In this document: positions 34,371-43,466 of the stretch, one piece after another | Position numbering within the stretch: the first letter of the stretch is position 1 | Layout: each line of letters begins with the position of its first letter | Assembly: GCA_003243275.1 (NCBI GenBank) | Contig: QFQR01000001.1 | Location: forward strand, 372,001 to 436,000 | DNA length: 64,000 bases | Direction: 5' to 3' | Origin: Leifsonia xyli | GTDB taxonomy: Bacteria > Actinomycetota > Actinomycetes > Actinomycetales > Microbacteriaceae | Notes under the pieces: model-generated | Seen by the model: the letters and a program-made list of their open reading frames with translations, nothing else | Told to the model about the DNA's origin: nothing | Database searches by the model: none | Translations under genes and position numbers: made by a program

Positions 34371-35858
34371 GTGACGCCCGAGGACCCGCTGTTCCAGCTG
34401 CGCTACGGCGCGCTCGCCTCGCGCGACGCGCGGTTCGACGGCCAGTTCATCGCGGGCGTGCACACGACGGGCATCTACTGCCGCCCGAGTTGCCCCGCCG
34501 TCACCCCGAAGCCCGGCAATGTGAGCTTCTACCGCACCGCAGCCGCCGCCCACGAGGCGGGGCTGCGGGCGTGCAAGCGATGCCAACCGGATGCGATCCC
34601 CGGCTCGCCCGACTGGAACCTGCGCGACGACCTCGCCGCGCGCGCCATGCGCCTCGTGCAGGACGGCGTCGTGGACCGCGACGGCGTCGACGGGCTCGCG
34701 CGCCGCCTCGGCTACTCGAGCCGTCATCTCACCCGGGTGCTGACGGCCGAGCTCGGAGCGGGTCCCCTCGCTCTCGCCCGTGCGCACCGGGCGCAGACCG
34801 CACGCACGCTGCTCGCCTCCACCGAGCTGCCGGTCGCCGATGTCGCCTTCGCGGCCGGCTTCGGCAGTCTGCGCCAGTTCAACGACACCATCGGGGCCGT
34901 CTACCAGGCCACCCCGACCGAGCTCCGCGCCCTGAGCCGGCGCGGCAGCGCGGCGACGGCGGTCGACGCCGCGGCGACCTCCGGCGCCCTGACGCTGCGG
35001 CTCGCCGCACGGGCGCCGCTGGATCGCACGGGACTCTTCCGCTTCTTCGCCGACCACGCCGTGCCCGGCCTCGAGGAGGGCGATGACGCCAGCTTCGCGC
35101 GCCCGCTCCGGCTTCCGGGCGGGCCTGCGACGATCGAGGTGCGTGCGGATCCGGCCGGTGACGGCCTGATCGCAACCGTGCGGCTCGGTCGACTCGCCGA
35201 CGTCGGGGTGGCCGTGTCGCGCATCCGCCGGGCTTTCGACCTCGACGCGGATGCGGTGGCGATCGACGCGGCGCTCGCGAGCGATCCGGTGCTCGCCCCG
35301 CTCGTCGCGGCGGTGCCCGGCATCCGGATCGCGGGCTCCTTCGACCCGACGGAGGCACTGTTCCGCACCCTCCTCGGCCAGCAGATCTCGTTGGCGGCGG
35401 CCCGCACCGCGCTCGGCAGGCTCGTCACGGCGCTCGGGCCGGGTTTCCCCGACGCGGCGCTGATCGCGGAGCGCGGGCGCGAGGTGCTGCGCGGGCCGAC
35501 GGCTCGGATCGAGGCGATCCTCGGGATCGCCGAGGCGATCGCCGATGGCGAGCTGGTGCTCGACATCGGGATGCCGCTCGCCGAGTTCCGGTCGGCGCTG
35601 CTGGCCCGACGCGGCATCGGCCCGTGGACCGCCGACTACCTCTCGATGCGTGCGCTCGGCGCACCCGACGTGCTGCCCGTCGACGACCTGGTGATCCGGC
35701 AGAGCGCCGCCGCCCTCGGGATGCCGGGCGAGCGGACCGGACTCGCGGCGCACGCCCGCCGCTGGGCGCCCTGGCGCAGCTACGCCGCCCTCCACCTCTG
35801 GCGGGCACGGCCGGAGCGCAGCCCCCAGCGCTCGGCGCGAAAGCCGCATCCGGCGTGA
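34371..35858 (+). CDS. Ada-AlkA fusion: methylphosphotriester sensor/AraC domain plus 3-methyladenine glycosylase
   Basis: A 495-residue fusion for alkylation repair. Residues 1-80 form the Ada zinc domain with Cys37, Cys41, Cys68 and Cys71 (GIYCRPSCPAV, LRACKRCQPD); Cys37 would accept a methyl group from DNA phosphotriesters. An AraC-type helix-turn-helix follows (LARRLGYSSRHLTRVLTAEL, PVADVAFAAGFGSLRQFND). From about residue 200 there is the AlkA N-domain and the HhH-GPD glycosylase (FRTLLGQQISLAAARTALGR, ARRGIGPWTADYLSMRALG) with the catalytic Asp in VLPVDDLVIRQ. Methylated protein would activate alkylation-repair genes, while the glycosylase removes 3-methyladenine. No separate methylguanine methyltransferase is beside it. 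Confidence 0.92.
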   Translation: MTPEDPLFQLRYGALASRDARFDGQFIAGVHTTGIYCRPSCPAVTPKPGNVSFYRTAAAAHEAGLRACKRCQPDAIPGSPDWNLRDDLAARAMRLVQDGVVDRDGVDGLARRLGYSSRHLTRVLTAELGAGPLALARAHRAQTARTLLASTELPVADVAFAAGFGSLRQFNDTIGAVYQATPTELRALSRRGSAATAVDAAATSGALTLRLAARAPLDRTGLFRFFADHAVPGLEEGDDASFARPLRLPGGPATIEVRADPAGDGLIATVRLGRLADVGVAVSRIRRAFDLDADAVAIDAALASDPVLAPLVAAVPGIRIAGSFDPTEALFRTLLGQQISLAAARTALGRLVTALGPGFPDAALIAERGREVLRGPTARIEAILGIAEAIADGELVLDIGMPLAEFRSALLARRGIGPWTADYLSMRALGAPDVLPVDDLVIRQSAAALGMPGERTGLAAHARRWAPWRSYAALHLWRARPERSPQRSARKPHPA

Positions 35859-35898
35859 TCGGAGGGCCGAGCGGGCCACCCGGTCGTAGGGTGACCGC

Positions 35899-36396
35899 AT
35901 GGCCGCAGACGATGACGCTGTTCCGGGCGACGGACGCGAGGAGACCGAGACCGAACGCCTGGATCGCAACTGGAACGAGATCCTGCAGGAGACGCGCGTC
36001 GTGCAGACCGGCACGCAGATCCTCACCGGCTTCCTCCTGGCGATCGCGTTCCAACAGCGGTTCGAGGAGCTCGACGGCTACCAGATCACGGTGTACCTCG
36101 TGCTGGTCTGCATCGCCGTGCTCGCCACGCTGCTCGCGCTCACCCCGGTCAGCATGCACCGTGCCCTGTTCCGGCGTCAGGCGAAGCGACGGCTCGTCGC
36201 CACCGGCAACCGCCTGCTGATCGCCACCCTGGTCGCGGTGCTGCTGACCCTGTCGGGGACGGCGCTGCTGATCTTCGACATGGTCGCCGGGCATCCGGCA
36301 GGCTACGCCGCCGGGAGCGTGGTGTTCGTCCTCGGCCTGCTCTCCTGGTTCCTGCTGCCCGGACTGGCCCGCATCCGCACCCGCTACGTCCCCTGA
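35899..36396 (+). CDS. DUF6328-like four-helix membrane protein
   Basis: A 165-residue protein with an acidic cytoplasmic N-terminus (ETETERLDRNWNEILQETRV), then VQTGTQILTGFLLAIAFQQR and four transmembrane helices. The ETRVxQTGTQxLxGFLLxxxF start and RFxxL spacing are characteristic of the actinobacterial family annotated as DUF6328, of unknown function. It lies 40 nt after the repair fusion on the same strand and is convergent with the CPBP-like gene at 36412, with only 15 nt between the stops. No enzyme motif is visible. Confidence 0.75.
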   Translation: MAADDDAVPGDGREETETERLDRNWNEILQETRVVQTGTQILTGFLLAIAFQQRFEELDGYQITVYLVLVCIAVLATLLALTPVSMHRALFRRQAKRRLVATGNRLLIATLVAVLLTLSGTALLIFDMVAGHPAGYAAGSVVFVLGLLSWFLLPGLARIRTRYVP

Positions 36397-36411
36397 CGAA
36401 GCGGGCGGCGC

Positions 36412-37221
36412 TCAGTAGACGAAGATCGGGATCCACCCCGGATTGTGGGCGTGCACGATCGCGAGGAACACGATCGCGTCGAACAGCAGGTGGATCGAGA
36501 GCACGTAGCCGAGCGAACGGGTGCGCGCGAAGAGGTAGCCCTGCAGCAGCGCGAACGGGAAGGTCAGCAGCGGCCCCCAGGAGCGGTATCCGAGCTCCCA
36601 GAGGAACGAGACGAAGATCACCGCCTGGATGAGGTTCGCCGGCCACACCGGGAAGTGCCGGCGCAGCAGCACGAAGCAGGTGGCGATGAAGAACAGCTCG
36701 TCCCAGGTGCCGACCGCGCTCACCCCGATGAAGAACCGGATGAGCTCCGAGAGGTCGGTGATCTGCGGCCAGTTCTGGTACGCCCCCGAGCGGATGAAGT
36801 AGAACGGCAGGATCAGCCAGCCCAGCAGCGGCACCGCCACCAGGTAGGCGATCTCGAGTCGGCTCTTCTTCTCATGGCTGCGCCAGGGGAAGTGGATCGC
36901 GCGCCGCCGCAGCAGGAACCGGTCGATCAGGAACGGGGTCGCCACGGCGAGCGCCAGCACGATGCCGATGCGGAAGAACGAGTCCCACGCCACATCCGCC
37001 TCGACCGAGGTCGCCGAGACGATCGCGATGCCGATCCCGATGAGCGTGAGATCGATGCCGAGATCCCTCTCCAGCCACCACGCGAGCCCGATCGAGACCA
37101 CCAGCAGCAGGTGGCCCCAGCCGGGCAGCTGGAAGCCGAACAGCACCAGAGCGGATGCGGCCACACCGATCGCGGGGATGAGGGCGCGCCGCGACCACGG
37201 CGCCACGAGCGGGGACGTCAT
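36412..37221 (-). CDS. CPBP-like membrane protein with degenerate protease motif
   Basis: A 269-residue protein with about eight transmembrane helices. The region VGTWDELFFIATCFVLLRRH corresponds to CPBP motif 1, but it reads DELFFIA instead of EExxxR, so one metal-ligand Glu and the Arg are missing. Motif 2 and 3 equivalents are VSFLWELGYRSWGPLLTFPF and VLSIHLLFDAIVF. It may be an inactive or altered member of the Abi/CPBP superfamily. It is located after aspA on the same strand with a 12-nt gap, so it may be co-transcribed. Confidence 0.7.
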   Translation of the reverse strand: MTSPLVAPWSRRALIPAIGVAASALVLFGFQLPGWGHLLLVVSIGLAWWLERDLGIDLTLIGIGIAIVSATSVEADVAWDSFFRIGIVLALAVATPFLIDRFLLRRRAIHFPWRSHEKKSRLEIAYLVAVPLLGWLILPFYFIRSGAYQNWPQITDLSELIRFFIGVSAVGTWDELFFIATCFVLLRRHFPVWPANLIQAVIFVSFLWELGYRSWGPLLTFPFALLQGYLFARTRSLGYVLSIHLLFDAIVFLAIVHAHNPGWIPIFVY

Positions 37222-37233
37222 GGCCTGCCGCCC

Positions 37234-38790
37234 CTACTCGACCACCTTGCCCACGACCACAGGGATCGCGCCCGTGACCGGCACGATGCCCGAGAGCCGC
37301 TCGGGCGCGAGCACGCGCGCGACATCATCCGCGGACATCAGGCCGCGACCCACGACGAGCTCGGCGATCGACTCGTTGGTGGTGAGCGCGATGTGCGCGA
37401 GCGTGGCCGCCTCGGTGTAGCCGATGTAGGGCGTGAGCGCGGTCACGACGCCCACGCTGGAGGCGACCTGACCGGCGAGCCTGGCCTCGTTGGCCTCGAT
37501 GCCGTCGATGCAGTTGATGCGCAGGGTGCGACAGGCGTTCGTCATCCAGGCGAGCGACTGCAGGATCGAGTGCGCGATCACCGGTTCGAAGGCGTTGAGC
37601 TGCAGCTGCCCGCCCTCCGCGGCGGCGGTGACCGTGGCATCCGCGCCGATCACGCTGAAGGCGACCTGGTTCACCACCTCGGGGATGACCGGGTTGACCT
37701 TGCCCGGCATGATCGACGAACCTGCCTGGCGCGCGGGGAGCGAGATCTCGCCGAGCCCCGCCTGCGGGCCCGAGGAGAGCAGCCGCAGGTCGTTGCAGAT
37801 CTTCGACAGCTTGACGGCTGCACGCTTGAGCGTGCCCGAGAGGGTCATGAAGATGCCGGCATCTGCGGTGGCCTCGATGAGATCGGGCGCGGTCTCCTGC
37901 CGCATCCCGGTGATCTCCTCGAGGTTGCGGCGCACCGCCTCCGCGTAGCGCGGGTCGGCGGTGATGCCGGTGCCGATCGCGGTGGCGCCCATGTTGATCT
38001 CGTTGAGCCAGGGCAGCACCTCCGAGAGCCGGTCGAAGTCTTCGGACAGGGTCGTGGCGAAGCCCGCGAACTCCTGCCCGAGGGTCATCGGCACGGCGTC
38101 CTGCAGCTGGGTGCGGCCGACCTTCAGCACGTGCGCGAACTCGCGACCCTTCGCGCGGAAGCTCTCGGTGAGCAGCCGGTGCTCGTCGAGCAGTCGCTGG
38201 GTTCCGAACACCATCGCGAGCTTGATCGCGGTCGGGTAGACGTCGTTGGTCGACTGGCTGCGGTTGACGTCGTCGATCGGATGCAGGTGCGCGTACTCGC
38301 CCTTGGCGTAGCCGAGCTCCTCGAGGCCCGCGTTGGCGATCACCTCGTTGGTGTTCATGTTGGTGCTCGTGCCGGCACCGCCCTGGATGACGCCCACCAC
38401 GAACTGGTCGTGCAGCTCGCCCGCGATGATCCGCGCGCACACCCGGTCGATCACATCCGCCTTGGCCGGATCGAGCACCCCGATCTCGCGGTTCGCGCGC
38501 GCCGCGGCCTGCTTGACGCAGGCGAGAGCCCGGATGAGATCGGGGTAGTTCGAGATCGCGCGGCGGGTGATCGGGAAGTTCACGAGCGCCCGCGCCGTAT
38601 GCACCCCCCAGTAGGCCTCTGCGGGCACCTGGAGCTCGCCGAGCGAGTCCCGTTCGGTGCGGGTGGCGGTGCGGCCAGGGTGTCCAGCGCCTGAGAGCAG
38701 CTCGGAGGCCCCGTCGGGGCCGGTCGTCACGTGATCCTCGTCACCGACGATGAGCTGCTCGGAGGCGGTCAGACCGGTCATGTCGGACAT
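37234..38790 (-). CDS. aspA: Aspartate ammonia-lyase
   Basis: A 518-residue fumarase/aspartase superfamily enzyme that converts L-aspartate to fumarate and ammonia. The signature GSSIMPGKVNPVIPEVVNQV is intact, with GGAGTSTNMNTNEVIANAGL and HPIDDVNRSQSTNDVYPTAI before it and VGRTQLQDAVPMTLGQEF in the middle. It carries an N-terminal extension of about 45 residues before the usual RTERDSLGELQVPAEAYWGV start. The ATG at 38790 has AAGGAG 7 nt upstream; the GTG directly before it is less likely. Aspartate is also the substrate of NadB in this window, but the two genes are not linked. Confidence 0.94.
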   Translation of the reverse strand: MSDMTGLTASEQLIVGDEDHVTTGPDGASELLSGAGHPGRTATRTERDSLGELQVPAEAYWGVHTARALVNFPITRRAISNYPDLIRALACVKQAAARANREIGVLDPAKADVIDRVCARIIAGELHDQFVVGVIQGGAGTSTNMNTNEVIANAGLEELGYAKGEYAHLHPIDDVNRSQSTNDVYPTAIKLAMVFGTQRLLDEHRLLTESFRAKGREFAHVLKVGRTQLQDAVPMTLGQEFAGFATTLSEDFDRLSEVLPWLNEINMGATAIGTGITADPRYAEAVRRNLEEITGMRQETAPDLIEATADAGIFMTLSGTLKRAAVKLSKICNDLRLLSSGPQAGLGEISLPARQAGSSIMPGKVNPVIPEVVNQVAFSVIGADATVTAAAEGGQLQLNAFEPVIAHSILQSLAWMTNACRTLRINCIDGIEANEARLAGQVASSVGVVTALTPYIGYTEAATLAHIALTTNESIAELVVGRGLMSADDVARVLAPERLSGIVPVTGAIPVVVGKVVE

Positions 38791-38868
38791 CACGCATCTC
38801 CTTCGAAGGGTGTCACCCGATTCTATGGGGGCGTCGAGGGCACCGCGGTGAACCGCCGATGGGATGCC

Positions 38869-39087
38869 TCAGCGGCTGAAGAGCTGCACGAGATGGTCGC
38901 CGACGATGAGGTTGATGCCGAACACGACGACGGCCGCGCACAGCACGAACACCGCGACCGATGCCGGACGGCGCCAGGCCGCTGCGCCGTCTCCCAGGCG
39001 CAGACCGAGCGAGAAGAGCGTCACCGCGATGCACGCCGAGACGAGTGACGCCACGAAGACGGTGAGGAACGCCATCCAGTCGATCAT
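38869..39087 (-). CDS. Small two-helix membrane protein coupled to the Pit transporter
   Basis: A 72-residue protein beginning MIDWMAFLTVFVASLVSACI, with two transmembrane helices (about 5-27 and 43-64) separated by a short basic loop. Its ATG overlaps the stop of the phosphate-transporter gene by 4 nt (ATGA), so it is translationally coupled. This pairing suggests an accessory subunit or a stability partner of the transporter. I recognise no named family. The hydrophobic pattern and coupling make it a real gene. Confidence 0.75.
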   Translation of the reverse strand: MIDWMAFLTVFVASLVSACIAVTLFSLGLRLGDGAAAWRRPASVAVFVLCAAVVVFGINLIVGDHLVQLFSR

Positions 39088-40226
39088 CGGCGCATCTTCC
39101 GCTTCTTCGGCCGCACGAAGACCCCCGGCTCGGGCTGGTGCAGGTTGCGGTGGTCGACGTGGCTCCGACGCGACCAGAGGAAGATGCCGGTGATCGCGAT
39201 GACCGCGAGCACGACGGCGGTGATGATGCCGCCCGGTCCCACGCCGACGAGGAGCGCTGAGACCGCCCCCACCGCGCCCGCGGCGGGGATCGTGATGAGC
39301 CAGCCGAGGGCGATCCGGCCTGCCGTGCGCCAGCGCACCGAGGCGCCCTTGCGGCCGATCCCTGTGCCGATGACGGAACCGGAGGCGACCTGGGTGGTCG
39401 AGAGCGCGAACCCCAGGTGGGTGGAGGCGAGGATCGTGGCGGTCGTCGACGCCTCCGCGGCGAAGCCCTGGGCGGGCTCCACCTCGGTGATCCCGCGACC
39501 GAGGGTGCGGATGATGCGCCAGCCGCCCGAGTAGGTCCCTGCCGCGATCGCGACGGCGCACGCGGCGATCACCCAGAACTCGGGGCCGCTCCCCACCGGC
39601 TGGAACCCCGCGGCGATGAGCGCGAGCGTGATGACGCCCATCGTCTTCTGCGCGTCGTTGGTGCCGTGCGCGAGCGAGACGAGGCTCGACGTGAAGATCT
39701 GCCCCTTCTTGAACCCGTCCCGCTCCCGTTTGCGGGCGATACCGTAGGCGATCTTGGTCGCGAGGAAGGCGACGATCCCGGCGGTGACCGGCGCGAGCAC
39801 GGCGGGGATCAGGATCTTCGAGACGAGCACTCCCCCGTCGACGACGCCGAATCCGGCCCCGACGACGGCGGCGCCGATGAGACCGCCGAACAGCGCGTGG
39901 CTCGACGAGGACGGCAAGCCGAACAGCCAGGTCACGAGGTTCCAGACGATCGCGCCGATGAGTCCCGCGAGGATGAGTTCGGGCCCGATCCGCACACCGC
40001 CGTCACCCTCGCGGATGAGCCCACCCGAGATGGTCTTCGCGACCTCTGTGCTCAGGAACGCCCCGACGAGGTTGAGGACGGCGGCGAGCGCGACGGCCAC
40101 TTTGGGTTTGAGCGCACCGGTCGCAATGGGTGTCGCCATCGCGTTGGCCGTGTCATGGAAGCCGTTGGTGAAATCGAAGAACAGGGCCAGCGCGATGACG
40201 AGCGCGACCAGAATGAGGGGGTCCAC
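39084..40226 (-). CDS. pit: Inorganic phosphate transporter, Pit family
   Basis: A 380-residue membrane transporter with about ten helices, carrying the duplicated PHO4/Pit signature: FFDFTNGFHDTANAMATPIA in the N-terminal half and SLAHGTNDAQKTMGVITLAL in the C-terminal half. GLPSSSSHALFGGLIGAAVV and LSTTQVASGSVIGTGIGRKG are further conserved blocks. It imports phosphate (as metal-phosphate) with protons at low affinity. A Pho-box-like 11-nt repeat lies upstream. The downstream small membrane protein overlaps by 4 nt. The start codon is GTG. Confidence 0.94.
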   Translation of the reverse strand: MDPLILVALVIALALFFDFTNGFHDTANAMATPIATGALKPKVAVALAAVLNLVGAFLSTEVAKTISGGLIREGDGGVRIGPELILAGLIGAIVWNLVTWLFGLPSSSSHALFGGLIGAAVVGAGFGVVDGGVLVSKILIPAVLAPVTAGIVAFLATKIAYGIARKRERDGFKKGQIFTSSLVSLAHGTNDAQKTMGVITLALIAAGFQPVGSGPEFWVIAACAVAIAAGTYSGGWRIIRTLGRGITEVEPAQGFAAEASTTATILASTHLGFALSTTQVASGSVIGTGIGRKGASVRWRTAGRIALGWLITIPAAGAVGAVSALLVGVGPGGIITAVVLAVIAITGIFLWSRRSHVDHRNLHQPEPGVFVRPKKRKMRR

Positions 40227-40247
40227 TGCGGGCTATCCAAACACGCT

Positions 40248-40287
40248 GGTGAATGCCGGGCAACTCGCAGATGTCCATGCGGTGAAC
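40248..40287 (-). promoter_or_regulatory. Pho-box-like direct repeats upstream of pit
   Basis: On the minus strand GTTCACC (40281-40287) and ATTCACC (40248-40254) are exactly 33 nt apart, equal to three 11-nt turns. Two weaker 11-nt units lie between them. PhoP of actinobacteria binds 11-nt direct repeats with core GTTCACC. The spacing and the phosphate transporter downstream make PhoP control plausible. Confidence 0.5.
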
Positions 40288-40416
40288 GAGCGGTTTCCGC
40301 CCCTCCGGAGTGCGCCCGCGGCCCTTAAACCCCCGGATGGGGGAATGTCGCCCGCCGCCCTGGCAGCCCTAGCATCCGAACAGAGAGGTCGGCCCGAACC
40401 GACAGGAGAAACCCTC

Positions 40417-40752
40417 GTGCGCTCACGGAGAGCGCTCGGCACGATCGCGCTCGTCGCGATCATCGTCGCAGCGATCAGTTTCGCCGTGGTCGACATCGCG
40501 ACCTCGGCCGCGAGCGGCTGCCTGGACGCTCCCGGGCCGTGCTCGGAGCGCTCGACTCCGGCGATCGCAGCGGTCTCGGCGATCGTCGGGGCGGTCTCGC
40601 TCGTACTGGCGGTCGTCACCGCGATCGCCTGGCTCGTGCAGGGCCTGGCCACCGCGCACGGTGCACGCCAGACCCAGGTCGACTACTCCCAGGGCCCGTC
40701 GGCACGCGTGCGCGACGATGACGACGACATCGAGACTCTTCCGGGCGGCTGA
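40417..40752 (+). CDS. Small membrane protein, unknown function
   Basis: A 111-residue protein with two transmembrane helices (about 8-27 and 48-73), a Cys pair in the short extracytoplasmic loop (SGCLDAPGPCSERS) and an acidic C-terminal tail (RVRDDDDDIETLPGG). The GTG start has AGGAGA about 8 nt upstream, which sets the start well inside a longer meaningless frame. It is divergent from pit and convergent with the DExH helicase, 8 nt from its stop. The family is not recognised. Confidence 0.65.
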   Translation: MRSRRALGTIALVAIIVAAISFAVVDIATSAASGCLDAPGPCSERSTPAIAAVSAIVGAVSLVLAVVTAIAWLVQGLATAHGARQTQVDYSQGPSARVRDDDDDIETLPGG

Positions 40753-40759
40753 GCCCGCT

Positions 40760-43291
40760 TCAGTCCAGCCGCCTCAGCCCCGCGACCCGCACCACGGCGA
40801 CGCCCTCCGCGCGGGACGCCGCCAGATCGACCTCGGCGTCGATCCCCCAGTCGTGGTCGCCCGCTGGGTCCTCCAGGATCTGGCGCACCTCCCAGCGGTC
40901 GGGGTGCTCCGTGATCACGAGCCGGGCCGCGGAGCGCGCCGCCGGCCCGGTGCCGATGTCGTCGTGCTCGGCGTAGTAGGCGTCGAGAGCCGTTGGCCAC
41001 TCGGCGCCGGGGTCGAGCGCGACGAGTTCATCGTCGCGCTGGAGTGCGGCGAGCTGCACCCGACGCCACAGCTGGTTGCGCACGAGCACGAGGAAGGCGC
41101 GGCGGTTGGTCGTCACGTCCGGCGGTGGAGGCGGCACGACGGGCGTGTCCGAATCGCCGACCGGTGCCTGCTCGACGAGCGCCGACCACTCGTCGAGCAG
41201 GCTCGAGTCGACCTGGCGCACGAGCTCACCGAGCCACTCGATGAGGTCGCGCACCTCCTCGGTCTTCGCCTCATCCGGGATGGTCTGCCGAGCCGCCCGG
41301 TAGGCGTCGCTCAGGTAGCGCAGCAGGAGGCCCTCGCTGCGCCCGAGCTGGTAGAAGCCCACGTACTCGGCGAAGGTCATCGCCCGCTCGGAGAGATCGC
41401 GCACGACCGACTTCGGCCGCAGTTCGTGATCGCGGATCCACGGCTGACTCGAGGCGAAGGTCTCGTAGGCCTGCTCGAGCAGCTCGCCGAGCGGCTTCGG
41501 CCAGCTGATCTCCTCGAGCAGCTCCATGCGCTGCTCGTACTCGATCCCCTCCGCCTTCATCGCCGCAACCGCCTCGCCCCGCGCGCGGAACTCCTGCTGC
41601 GCGAGCACGGGACGCGGATCGTCGAGGGTCGCCTCGATGACGCTCAGCGCGTCGAGCGCGTAGCCGGGGGCGTCACGGTCGAGCAGCTCGAGGGCCGCGA
41701 GGGCGAAGGGCGAGAGCGGCTGGTTGAGAGCGAAATCCGCCTGCAGCTCGAGCGTCAGGCGGATGCGCGCGGTGCCGTCGAAGCCGCCGCCGTGCTGTTC
41801 GACGACCCCCGCCGTGCGCAGCGTGCGGTACAGCGCGATCGCGCGGCGGGCGAGAGCCGCCCGGCGCGCGGGCGGCTCGTGGTTGTCGCCGACGAGCTCC
41901 CGCACGACGCCGAAGGCGCTGCCCGCGTGGGAGGCCGGCGCATCCGCCCCCGGACGGGACAGCAACTGCAGCAGCATCGCCGCCGTCATGCGCAGCGAAC
42001 TCGCGAGCGGCTCCGGCTCGGCGGCGATGAGCCGCTCGAAGCTCGCCGGCCCCCAGCTGACGAAGCCGTCGGGTGCCCGCTTCTTCACGAGCTTGCGCTT
42101 CGCCTTCGGATCGTCGCCCGCCTTCGCCGCCGCCCGCGCGTTCTCGATCTCGTGCTCGGGCGCGAGCGCCACCACCTCGCCGGCGGTGTCGAACCCCGCA
42201 CGACCGGCGCGGCCCGCGACCTGGTGGAACTCGCGCGCGGTGAGCTGCCGCATCCGGGTGCCGTCGAACTTGGTGAGCCCCGTGAGCAGCACCGTGCGGA
42301 TGGGCACGTTGATGCCGACGCCGAGGGTGTCGGTGCCGCACACCACCCGCAGGAGGCCCTGCTGGGTGAGCTGTTCGACGAGGCGGCGGTACCGCGGCAG
42401 CATGCCCGCGTGGTGGACGCCGATGCCCGAGCGGACCAGCCTGCCGAGGGTCTGCCCGAAGGCGGTCGAGAAGCGGAAACCCCCGATCGCCGCGGCGATC
42501 GCGTCACGCTGCTCGCGGGTCGCGACGCGCACGCTCGCGAGCGCCTGGGCCCGCTCCACCGCGGCGGCCTGGGAGAAATGCACGATGTAGACGGGGGCCA
42601 GCCCGTCGGCGAGGAGCTCCTCGACGAGCTCCTGCCCCGGCGTCACGGCGTAGCGGTAGTGCAGCGGAACGGGACGCTCGACCCCGGTGACCCGCGCGAC
42701 CTCCCGCCCGGTGCGGCGCTCCAGATCCTCGGTGATCGCCGACACGTCGCCGAGCGTCGCCGACATGAGCACGAAGCGCGCACGTGTGAGCTCCAGCAGG
42801 GGAACCTGCCACGCCCAGCCTCGCTCGGGGTCGGCGTAGAAGTGGAACTCGTCCATCACGACCGAGTCGACCTCGGCCGCCGCCCCGTGGCGCAGCGCAC
42901 GGTTCGCGAGGATCTCGGCCGTGCAGCACACGATCGGCGCATCCGGGTTGACGCTCGAATCGCCCGTCACCATGCCGACGTTCTCGGCACCGAAGATCGC
43001 GACCAGGTCGAAGAACTTCTCGCTCACGAGGGCCTTGAGGGGTGCGGTGTAGACGGAGCGCCTCCCCTGGGCGAGAGCGGCCGCATGCGCGGCGACCGCC
43101 ACGAGCGACTTGCCGGTGCCGGTGGGCGTGCTCAGCACGAGGTGCCGATCGAGCACGAGCTCGAGCACCGCCTCCTCCTGAGCGGGGTACAACGCGAGCC
43201 CGCGCGATCGGGTCCAGTCGTCGAATGCAGCGAGGAAAGCGTCCGGATCCCAGGGCCGCGGAAGGCGTGAAGCGAGGTCTGCGGAGGCCAT
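40760..43291 (-). CDS. Ski2/Mtr4-like DExH-box helicase with DUF3516 C-terminus
   Basis: An 843-residue superfamily 2 helicase. Visible motifs are Q-like LALYPAQEEAVLELVLD, I LSTPTGTGKSLVA, Ia YTAPLKALVSEKFF, II VVMDEFHFYAD (DEFH), III VLMSATLGDVS, V VCGTDTLGVGINVPIRTVLL and VI HQVAGRAGRAGFD. The C-terminal part (MTFAEYVGFYQLGRSEGLLL, RAFLVLVRNQLWRRVQLAAL) matches the actinobacterial DUF3516. Such proteins probably unwind structured RNA during decay or processing. ATG at 43291 is chosen because the upstream frame is antisense to a DUF2510 gene. No operon partner is adjacent. Confidence 0.9.
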   Translation of the reverse strand: MASADLASRLPRPWDPDAFLAAFDDWTRSRGLALYPAQEEAVLELVLDRHLVLSTPTGTGKSLVAVAAHAAALAQGRRSVYTAPLKALVSEKFFDLVAIFGAENVGMVTGDSSVNPDAPIVCCTAEILANRALRHGAAAEVDSVVMDEFHFYADPERGWAWQVPLLELTRARFVLMSATLGDVSAITEDLERRTGREVARVTGVERPVPLHYRYAVTPGQELVEELLADGLAPVYIVHFSQAAAVERAQALASVRVATREQRDAIAAAIGGFRFSTAFGQTLGRLVRSGIGVHHAGMLPRYRRLVEQLTQQGLLRVVCGTDTLGVGINVPIRTVLLTGLTKFDGTRMRQLTAREFHQVAGRAGRAGFDTAGEVVALAPEHEIENARAAAKAGDDPKAKRKLVKKRAPDGFVSWGPASFERLIAAEPEPLASSLRMTAAMLLQLLSRPGADAPASHAGSAFGVVRELVGDNHEPPARRAALARRAIALYRTLRTAGVVEQHGGGFDGTARIRLTLELQADFALNQPLSPFALAALELLDRDAPGYALDALSVIEATLDDPRPVLAQQEFRARGEAVAAMKAEGIEYEQRMELLEEISWPKPLGELLEQAYETFASSQPWIRDHELRPKSVVRDLSERAMTFAEYVGFYQLGRSEGLLLRYLSDAYRAARQTIPDEAKTEEVRDLIEWLGELVRQVDSSLLDEWSALVEQAPVGDSDTPVVPPPPPDVTTNRRAFLVLVRNQLWRRVQLAALQRDDELVALDPGAEWPTALDAYYAEHDDIGTGPAARSAARLVITEHPDRWEVRQILEDPAGDHDWGIDAEVDLAASRAEGVAVVRVAGLRRLD

Positions 43292-43466
43292 TCGAGCAGT
43301 CTGCCGCACCCGGAAGACGATCGCCCGTGTCCCCAGGCTTGGGGGGAGGCGACCATCTATCGGGAGGTGCGAAGCCGCCCATATCATGGGCGCGACGAAC
43401 GAGACGTTCCGTCGGGGGGAAGCGTCAAAGAGCTCCCTCTGGGGAACGCGGTGAGGAAGGTATCTC

